From positions 186,001-250,000 of the forward strand of contig KK106981.1 of NCBI GenBank assembly GCA_000611775.1: a DNA stretch of 64,000 nucleotides, in the 5' to 3' direction. Within the stretch, counting starts at the first letter, position 1, and each line of letters opens with the position of its first letter. Made by a program: the position numbers and the translations under genes. Source of the stretch: Umbilicaria muhlenbergii (Eukaryota > Ascomycota > Lecanoromycetes > Umbilicariales > Umbilicariaceae). The notes beneath the pieces were generated by a model that was given only the letters and a program-made list of their open reading frames with translations, did no database searches and was not told the DNA's origin. Positions 56,221 through 64,000 of the stretch are shown here, piece by piece.

Positions 56221-59200
56221 TCAGGGGTCTGCGCTTGATTCCCTCCTGATGGTGGTTGAGCCTGATGATCCTGCGCCGGTCGTTGGTTTCCTTGCGCTTG
56301 CACGATGGAATTCCTCTGCTGAAAGTAGTTTTGCTGCGAAGGTAGAATACTTCCGAAGCTTTCTGATCGACGCCTCAAGTTTTTCTGGAGAGACGGTAAA
56401 ATGATCTCCAGGGTTGTACTCCTTATCGCGATACTGTTGAATAAGCAGCAGGCGCTACTTATTGTTAGCTTCCCTTCAATCTCCTAAGGAATAATCAGGA
56501 CGTACTATGCGAATCAACTCCCTTGTTAAGTCCTCATCCCCGAACATCCTGAAGAATATGGGCACCGACTGCTCCATCCTAGTAACCATTACTTTGACTT
56601 CCCGAAGCTGTTGGGCCATCTTCCCCATTGTTTGAGGATTAAGGGGTAGAGGAGGCCGCTTCCGGGTACTCTGCAGTACTTCCTGAACAATTTGCTTCAC
56701 TCGTGCATCCTTTTTTGAATTCTCCTCATTTCGTGCACTACCACTTTCAGCTGTCAGTTCTTGGCTTTGTAGCGGGCTTCTTCGCCGAGTTCGCTCTTCT
56801 TCTTGGGGCAATTCCTCTTGTCGTAGAGCCTGACTCTGGTACTCTAGCAAGCCCTTCGGTTGACGTCGTCTGCTTGACGTGAACGTAAATTGATCTGGTA
56901 CGTCGTCTGCTTGAGCGTGGTACTTTGCGTTGTGATTTCTAACAGAACTTTGGGACTTGAAACCAACAGCATAGAACGTGCAGTTCGGATCAGCACATCT
57001 CAAGCGACGCACATGGCGCTTTTCATGCGCTTCACGCTCCTTTGGAGACGAAAAGCCTTTCACGGTCTGCGAGCAATTTTGATATCGACATTGAAAGGCG
57101 GAGACTCCATATGTTTGTCTGAAGACCTCGAGATCTCTGCCTGTTATCACTGGTGATGTTATTGACGCTGGACCTTCCAGAAGATGCGTTACTATGTCTT
57201 GATACTGGTGGCGTACTCTACTAAACACGGTGGAATCGTTGTGTAACTCGTACGCGCGGGATTTTATTTCTAATTATGCGTCAGCCCCTGCTCTTCTTGA
57301 TTGTAGCCACTCTTTGCAGAGCATCTGTCTATGATCTTGCAATCATAACACCCTATACTGACCATCGTCGTACGACTCTGTCTCTTGGAACTGAACCAAC
57401 TTATCGCGAAACATAATTACATCACGAAGCAAACGTTGAATCGCTGGACAATCCTCAAAGTGCGCCGATATTGAGTCTAGTCCTGAGTCTTGCGCCTGTT
57501 TCGTGGAATTTGTCTCCGACGCCACAGCGGCTGGCCCTGGCGGTTTCCGGGCAACCAGCAGACCCTGAAGCTCTTCAAAGAGATGTACTGACTTTTTAGG
57601 CCAGAGTCCGCCTTCAGACTGGATGTACTTAACGAGATGGTGAAACCAGTAATCGTCTGCATAAGCGTGTAACCCGTGAAAGCCATTTACTACCATGAAT
57701 TGGGCATTGTCCTCCGAAGTGGCTGGATCAATGAGTAGGAGGCTCGTGCGCAAGTATGCAACGCAAGAAAAGGCAATATCATGATGTGATATGTCTTGGT
57801 CTACGAAAGGCCCGCTGCTTGCGTGAAGTATATACCTAAAAGTTGTGTCAGATGATCTTCCTTTGTGAGGGGTGCGGTTTGAATTGTACTCCTTTGCCGA
57901 AAAGTGAACGAAGTCTATCGAATTCCCGATACCCTCTTCGATTAGAGGTTTGCACAATTCCACAATATTACTCCTTAGTTGGGTATCTTTGTTCAACACA
58001 GTGTTGCCAATATGGAACGCTATCCCATCTTGTAGCTCATAAAGCTTCAGCGGTCGAAAGGAGCATGCCATCCACTGTAGGATTCTGATGGCTTTGCTGC
58101 GGCGGGTATGAAATGGGTCTCTGTTGATCCGCTTGAGTATGCTTCCGTATCTGCCACTGTATGAGCAAAGGTTCAAATATATTACATACTTTGACATACG
58201 CTCCATCGAGCCCTTCCGGAAGACTATCAACTGCAGTCTGCAACTCCCGCAAGCTGGAGTGGAGATCAAGACTATCGATTACAAGCTTGACCCAGAGAAA
58301 CATCCCTGCGTTAAATCTCAGTCTTTGCAACTTCGATATTTCCGGAGCAGACCCTCACCTTGGGCTTTTCCCACGATCTTTTGCTCGATGTCGTTGATAG
58401 TTCTTTCGCCGAATGACTCACGCAGTTCCTCTAGGTGATGCTTCACGAATATGCGAATGTCTTTGTTGAGATCCCATGCTTGTTCTCGCAGATGCACGTT
58501 CGGTTTTCGTTTCATAGTCTTACCAATGTATCCTCCCTCTCTACTAGAAATAAGAACTTTGCAGGAAAACTCTGAGCAGCCTAATGGTAAGATATCCGAC
58601 AGCAGTTGCATTTGGACGTCTTCGATGCATTCATCCAGTCCATCGATGATTATGCGTACTGACTTGCAGAGCGAAACAATCTGCGGAAGCAGTTGCTTTA
58701 TCTGTAACCTGGATGGAGTTAGGCCTTTGTCGGCAAAATTCTTACAAATGTATGAGGCCAGATCTGTGTTAGCCCTGAGCAGTTGCGCTATTATCGATCT
58801 CAGTATTTGGTTGCACAGATTATTGTTGTCGTTATATGATTTGCAGAAGTAATATACGACTTGAGCTTGATTGTGTTCCTTGACAGCCTCAATGATTTTC
58901 GAGCAAATGGTACTCTTTCCTAGGGAGCATCAGTTTTGTTCGATAGGAAGGTGTCCATTTGTCAGTGATGATTACGGATTACAGGATAGCACACGTACCC
59001 GAGCCAGGTATTCCTCTCAACCACAAGATAGATTGGTCAGGACCTCCGTTCATCCAGCAGATTAATTTGGTTAGCATGAGGACCCATTCACACGTACCAT
59101 GCTGCCGCCGTGCTGAGAGCTGAACCAGGTGATTTTCTTGGTCGACGTCGTCCGCAGCCAGCCAGGCGAGTGCGTTTTGGAGCATGAGAACCTCTCTGGC

Positions 59201-60051
59201 TTTTTCCGCTTTATCAAGCTCATCCTCCGCCAGCCTTCTCGAAACACGTGCCTCTGCTATGTCAATTGACAGAGCTTCTCTGTCTACCAAGTCTCTGTGC
59301 CTGGCAAGGTTGTCAAGGATACTGTTAAACCGAGAGCCGAAATCTCTCCAGCAGGAGGCAAACACAATCTTCCACGCTGTAGACATGTTAGATCCAATTC
59401 AATTACAGACTGTTGAAATGATATCATGACCTCTACGCCTGAAAAACTTGTATGCTCGCCTATGAAATTCCAGTATGTCAATATAGACGAGTGCAAGGAC
59501 GCTCTCAAACTGAGCGTTGTCTTTGAAGGCGAGTGCCAAACGGTCAAAGCGCGGAAGAGCTTCCGCTATTTGCACATAGGCATTGATCAAGGTCTCAAAA
59601 CTCTCGATCTGTTCGCTTGCTAACTATAGAGTGCGCCGTTAGCATCTACTCCGAGTATGGATGACCGCTATGTCATTGATATTGATGTTAATCAAAAGTT
59701 ACCTGAAGGAACAGCTTGATGGGCGCCTAGAGCCAGTAAGCGACCGCTAGTCTGGGGCAGCGTTTGTGGAAAACCAACCCAGAGGAAAGGGAGATAGGGT
59801 GTGCCGTTGCACAACACTTCGATCACCTTGGAATACTTATTGATCGCCATTAGGAACGGCTCAATGCGGCGCATGTTGCGAAGTGACTGGCGCTGGCCCT
59901 GTTCTCGCTCGATCTCTCGAGCAGTCGTCCACACGTCATCCAGCGTCGTTGTCTTGAAGCTCCGGGCGTCGTCGGCGCTGATTGAAGTCCTGAGCTTCTC
60001 GAACGCTTCTTGAAGTGCCCCAAGGCCTGGAGCTGATGCTTTGGCCGTCAT
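56221..60051 (-). CDS. NACHT-type STAND/NLR protein with C-terminal C2H2 zinc fingers
   Basis: Candidate intracellular immune-type receptor. Ten exons agree in phase: 60051..59779, 59726..59703, 59623..59431, 59376..58999, 58919..58359, 58305..58200, 58156..57890, 57835..57363, 57269..56506, 56454..56221; about 1090 residues. The N-terminal 280 residues are helical, as in fungal STAND N-terminal domains (KYSKVIEVLCNGTPYLPFLW, APIKLFLQLASEQIESF). NACHT: Walker A GIPGSGKST (285-293), Walker B RIIIDGLDEC (about 378-387), sensor SSREGG, then winged-helix-like IRILQWMACSFRPLKLYELQ and FVHFSAKEYILHASSG. Two C2H2-like fingers follow at about 819-877 (CRYQNC..H..H and CADPNC..H..H) instead of ANK, WD40 or TPR repeats. 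The short exon 2 (24 nt) and the GTATGT donor at exon 6 were placed by motif continuity. The extreme C-terminus is uncertain. It diverges from the SNF2 gene. Confidence 0.85.
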
Positions 60052-60413
60052 TGCCAGATCAAAATCATTCCCTTGGGTGCGAACCGGATCTGTCTTGGGC
60101 AACCAGGTAGTTGCTATTGCGAAGAGCAGGATATCCTAAGTCCAGAATCGTGCAGTACTGTAGCGTGAGGCTGACATGCGGGAGGCTGCAAGGCTGCAAG
60201 GCATTATACGACAAGCTGCACCGCCTCCATTGCTTCTACACCGACATCTGCATCTTCTTCGAGGATGTCGACTAAAGTCTATCCTCATCCTTTAATACCA
60301 TAGAATATCACAGCGACACCACGATCATCTACCTGCAAGAGACATACACGTTAGCAGGTCGACCAAAAACTAGCAATCCTTTCTTGACTAAGTCCACACG
60401 GCCGTCGTTTCCC
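60052..60413. promoter_or_regulatory. shared divergent promoter region, NLR (-) and SNF2 (+)
   Basis: Only about 360 bp separate the two chosen start codons. The region contains repeated phrases (GCTGCAAGGCTGCAAGGC near 60185-60202). Co-regulation from a bidirectional promoter is plausible from distance alone. Confidence 0.5.
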
Positions 60414-63400
60414 ATGTCAAACGCGGATTTTCTGACTTTGGATGACCCTTCAAATCGCAAGCTACGTGACCGCCGGGCCCTGAAACGAATAGATTCAGCA
60501 CACAATGCGTGGCGCCCATCGTCATCGAAGGAGGCTACTTGGTCAACCGGGCCATTCGAGCCTCGGGGTGATGGCTGCGACCTTCTGTTATGCCCTCAAC
60601 CGGGTGAAACTAAAGCGTCAGCTCGCATTACACCTACTATACCCGAAGCCTTCGGTGAACCATGGGGGCATCGTCAAAGTCGATGTGGGTACATCAGTAC
60701 ATTTCTGGAATGCTGATACAGTCCGCGTACTAATAATAACAGCACTTGGTCAATGGCTTCCTTCGCACGATGCTGCAATCAACCATAATCCTCTACCTTC
60801 CACAGCCCATACATTCAAGGAGTGGTCAGCGAGAGGCCTGCATAGTGATACTTTGGAGATAAATCACTTTCAGCATGGCCAGTCCCACAATCCGAGACCT
60901 TATAAACGGCAAAGATTACATGAATATGAAGCAGATGTTATGGAGGATTGTATGGCTACGTCAAGTGGATATCAGTGTATGGCTACGTCAAGTGGATATG
61001 AGTACTGTACGACAAATGTGGATCTTGACGTAGGCATTGATACAGCCTATCCCCAACAAGACCATTACATGGCATCGAGGGATATTGCACAAGCTATGAC
61101 TGAAGAGTCGGGGTCAACGGCCGTGACGGAGATTGCATTGACAGAACGGTCAACTTATACGCTATCCGCGAGCGAGATCGCAGAAGAGAACTCCGTACGG
61201 AGCTTCGAACGTCGTTATGAGTCTCCAGAGAAAGAGGTTTGTTTTGGGATGGTACGTGCAAATGGCATATATTTCCTGAGACGAGTTGCTAACGTGTCAT
61301 AGATCACAGCTATGGCAGTGCGCACTCAAGATCCATCATTCCACAAGCCGAATTGTCCCGTGCCAGTGTCCCTTGGAGACTCTCCGAACACGCTTGTAAC
61401 TGCAGATTGCTCAACATTTGGAACAATTGAAAGCCGAATGGCAAAGATACTGCAGGTCCTCAATTCCGAAGAGCAATTATCTGTACAATTATATTGCCAG
61501 ACGTTAATGGATCACGAGTCTTCATGCCGGAGACCAAAAGCCGCTTCAAGCGGTGGCGTAGCCACGCTTTCAGTGGTCATATATGGCGTTCCCACAGCCT
61601 TTGATGATGTTGGAAACTTCATCGAGGAGTGCCATATGTTTCTCCAAGATCCATTACACTGCGACCGTAATGTCAGATACCAGAATCCACACCGACTGTC
61701 AGGGCCTGATGACAAGGTCGTAATGACTCTTCCACCAGCCTTGGACAAAACTTTTGCAAAGGTCGAAGAAATAAAAACCCCGCAGGATTTGTTCTTAGGC
61801 TTAGGAGATGGCGAGGTCCTTTCAGAGTCTGCGGCACCTTCTGAAATAAAGACGGCCCTACGCAGGTAGGTAGCATGCGGATTCTTGGCCTTTATCCCGT
61901 ACATGCTAATGGTGGGAGTAGCCATCAGAAGCAGGCTCTGACGTTCATGCTACGTCGGGAGGACGGATGGGCAATGGAGGGCCCCCATTCGAATATTTGG
62001 AAGAAGGTAGAGGGCCGAGACGGCCACACCATGTAAAACCTTTGCAATTAGCACAAATCCCTCCTACTGATTGCTTTAGGTACACCAATACCATCACCAA
62101 TCAACAGCAAAACTCTCCACCACCCGAGTTTCGAGGTGGCCTTCTAGCGGACCAGATGGGGCTGGGCAAGTCGCTCAGTATGATATCACTTATCGCTGCT
62201 CATCCAGCAGTGAATATGGGACTCAAGGCCTTTACCGATTGTACCTTGAGCAAACAAATACCGGTTAAAGCAACACTTCTCGTTGTACCGTTTTCTTGTA
62301 AGAGCTCCTTCGTCTGAGACATCTATGAAAATGATATTGGTATATGCTAACGACTGATTATCTCCAGTGTTGACAACGTGGGACCATCAATTGAAAAGGT
62401 CAGCGACCGCCCTTCGCCTCGTATGCTAAGATATCAACCTGACTCGGAAAAGCCATTTACAGCGACACGCTTTCGAATGGCATATATTCCATGGCAAGGG
62501 ACGAGCGAAGGACCGGGCGACGCTTTCGCGATTCGATGTTGTCATCACCACTTTCCAAACTGTCTCTGTAGAGTGGAAGAAGCATATGTCTGACTCCGGC
62601 AGTCATAGTAACTTGTTGTTCTCTTTACTTTGGCACCGTGTTGCCCTGGATGAAGGTGAGTGGAAACCTCCCGTGAAAAATGCCTACTGATCTGTCTAGC
62701 CCACTGTGTCACCAGCCGCTCTACCTTGACTAAGAAGGCTGTATGCGATCTGAACGCGACTCATCGATGGGCCATAACTGGTACTCCTGTTCAAAATCGT
62801 TTGACTGACCTAGCTGGTCTCTTCCAGTTCCTTCGAATATATCCGTTCTCTGATCCTAAGATATTTGACTCTCAAATATCGCAACCTTGGAAGATGGGAA
62901 ATCCTCAAGCTGTAGCGAAGCTCAAAGCCTTGGTAAACGCCATTACTCTCCGTCGGTCACAAGCAGTGGTTGCGCTACCAATGCGGAAAGACGAAATACA
63001 TCGACTTGAATTCGGACCCGCTGAACTGCAACTCTATAATGAGGCGAAATCCCGAACCATTGCGCAGCTCGATCAAGCCGTGTATGAGGCGGTCTCTCGA
63101 TCGTCGCTTTATTTAAATGTTTTACAATGGATTAATGAACTGAGAAGCATATGTAACCATGGTATCGTTAAAGCGAGATCAATGGAGCATGTGAGGGACT
63201 ATAAGTCTTCCCTCAAAAATGACAAATGGGATACATCCACAGCTCAAAGGGCCTTCGAGAGCATGCGGGATGCAGGGACGGCATTATGCACTGGTTGTCA
63301 ATTTGATCTGGCGGATAACAAGAAAATTGAGGTGGACATGCTGGCGGATTCAACTCAGCAAGCGCACATGGCAGAATGTCTATGTCTCCTGTGCCAGCCT

Positions 63401-64000
63401 TGCTGGATCGAACGCGAGACGTCTTGCCCACCAGAGAGTCCTAGATGCAGATATCACCATAGTCGCCACTTTCTTCACCGTCTGCCTTGCGACTGGGCCC
63501 CATACTCCGGAGGATTCGAGCTTTATATCTGACCTAGCTCCAAACGAGGTTCCTACCAAGATTAGGGCACTAGTGAAAGACCTAAGGTCTTGCGAACCAG
63601 GAACGAAAAGGTAAGTTTAATTATGCACCATTGGCTTCAAACACTGATCGCCGCAGCGTGGTGTTCTCGTATTGGACCCGGAGCTTAGACATTGTGCAAT
63701 CGGCTCTTATCGCCTCCTCCATTACATACACGCGTTATGATGGCAAAGTACCACCAAGGAAACGAGAAATCGTACTACAGACTTTCAGAGAGCAGATGGC
63801 GGTTAATGTGCTACTAATTTCGATCTCCTGTGGCGGTACTGGTCTGGACCTTACCGCAGCATCTCGAGTGTATCTGCTGGAGCTGCAGTGGAACCCAATG
63901 ATAGAAGAGCAAGCCCTAAATCGTGTTCATCGAATGGGCCAGACGAAAGATGTCACTACTGTCCGCTACATTATGGAGAATTCTATCGAAGAGGTATAGC
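60414..64000 (+). CDS. SNF2-family ATPase, RAD5/RAD16/HLTF-like (3' end outside window)
   Basis: Nuclear DNA-translocase type protein. Exons by phase: 60414..60684, 60743..61251, 61303..61865, 61922..62032, 62080..62297, 62368..62420, 62463..62655, 62700..about 63430, then ..63610 and 63657 onward. Motifs: SHQKQALTFMLRREDGWA; motif I GGLLADQMGLGKSLSMISL; RFDVVITTFQTVSVEWK; motif II VALDEAHCV; motif III WAITGTPVQNRLTDLAGLFQ; LRSICNHG; a RING-like Cys segment (CTGCQFDL, CLCLLCQPCW); helicase C VVFSYWTRSLDIV, TRYDGKVPPRKRE, LISISCGGTGLDLTAASRVY, NRVHRMGQTKDV. A RING between the helicase halves is the RAD5/RAD16/HLTF layout. The link between the RING stretch and SDLAPNEVPTKIRALVKDLR changes frame with no normal intron between (only a 25-nt candidate), so it may carry a lesion. 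The last codons (NSIEE) run into a donor-like GTATAG. Confidence 0.87.
60952..61005 (+). repeat. 27-bp in-frame tandem duplication inside the SNF2 gene
   Basis: Two nearly identical copies starting at 60952 and 60979 encode MATSSGYQC and MATSSGYEY. Being nine codons long, the repeat keeps the frame. Confidence 0.85.

Overview
This window is nuclear DNA of a filamentous ascomycete (Pezizomycotina). Genes on both strands carry many short introns (about 40-60 bp, GT..AG, often with a CTAAC/CTAAT branch site). There is a pol III tRNA gene with an intron, and the protein families are typical of moulds: a SAM-HMG box transcription factor, hexose transporter, bleomycin hydrolase, NACHT-type NLR, RAD5/RAD16-like SNF2 protein and KP4-like secreted protein. 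A Dothideomycete is plausible, but the sequence alone does not fix the class. All exon joins were deduced by hand from splice signals and reading-frame phase; no alignment or expression data were used.

Layout. 0.7-14 kb is a housekeeping block: F-box protein (-), CCDC124/Lso2-type ribosome-associated protein (+), a small basic proline-rich protein (-), the replication factor CDC45 (-) and a SAM+HMG-box regulator (+). 14-24.5 kb is sparser: tRNA-Glu(CTC), a decayed TauD/TfdA dioxygenase, an intact GNAT acetyltransferase, a fragment of a Gfo/Idh/MocA oxidoreductase, and a KP4-like secreted protein gene bracketed by a divergent inverted-repeat pair. 24.8-28 kb holds a sugar transporter and a conserved fungal protein of unknown function.

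28-43.5 kb is nearly a gene desert. It contains an isolated CCHC knuckle, an 18-bp minisatellite, a decayed SNF2-type ATPase, and two local duplications whose copies differ largely by transitions, as expected after repeat-induced point mutation (RIP). 43.6-55.2 kb is gene-dense again: bleomycin hydrolase (7 exons), a tiny Cys-rich protein, a single-pass membrane protein, a histidine-phosphatase family protein and a 5'-nucleotidase family metallophosphoesterase with a natural His8 run.

56.2-64 kb is the most striking part. A STAND/NLR gene (N-terminal helical domain, NACHT ATPase, two C2H2 fingers in place of a usual repeat domain) is transcribed away from a RAD5/RAD16-like SNF2 gene. The two start codons are only about 360 bp apart, and the SNF2 gene runs off the window end. 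Divergent pairing of an NLR with a partner gene is a recurring arrangement in fungal allorecognition and defence, so this pair is the best candidate here for an undescribed system. The link is inferred from arrangement, not shown.
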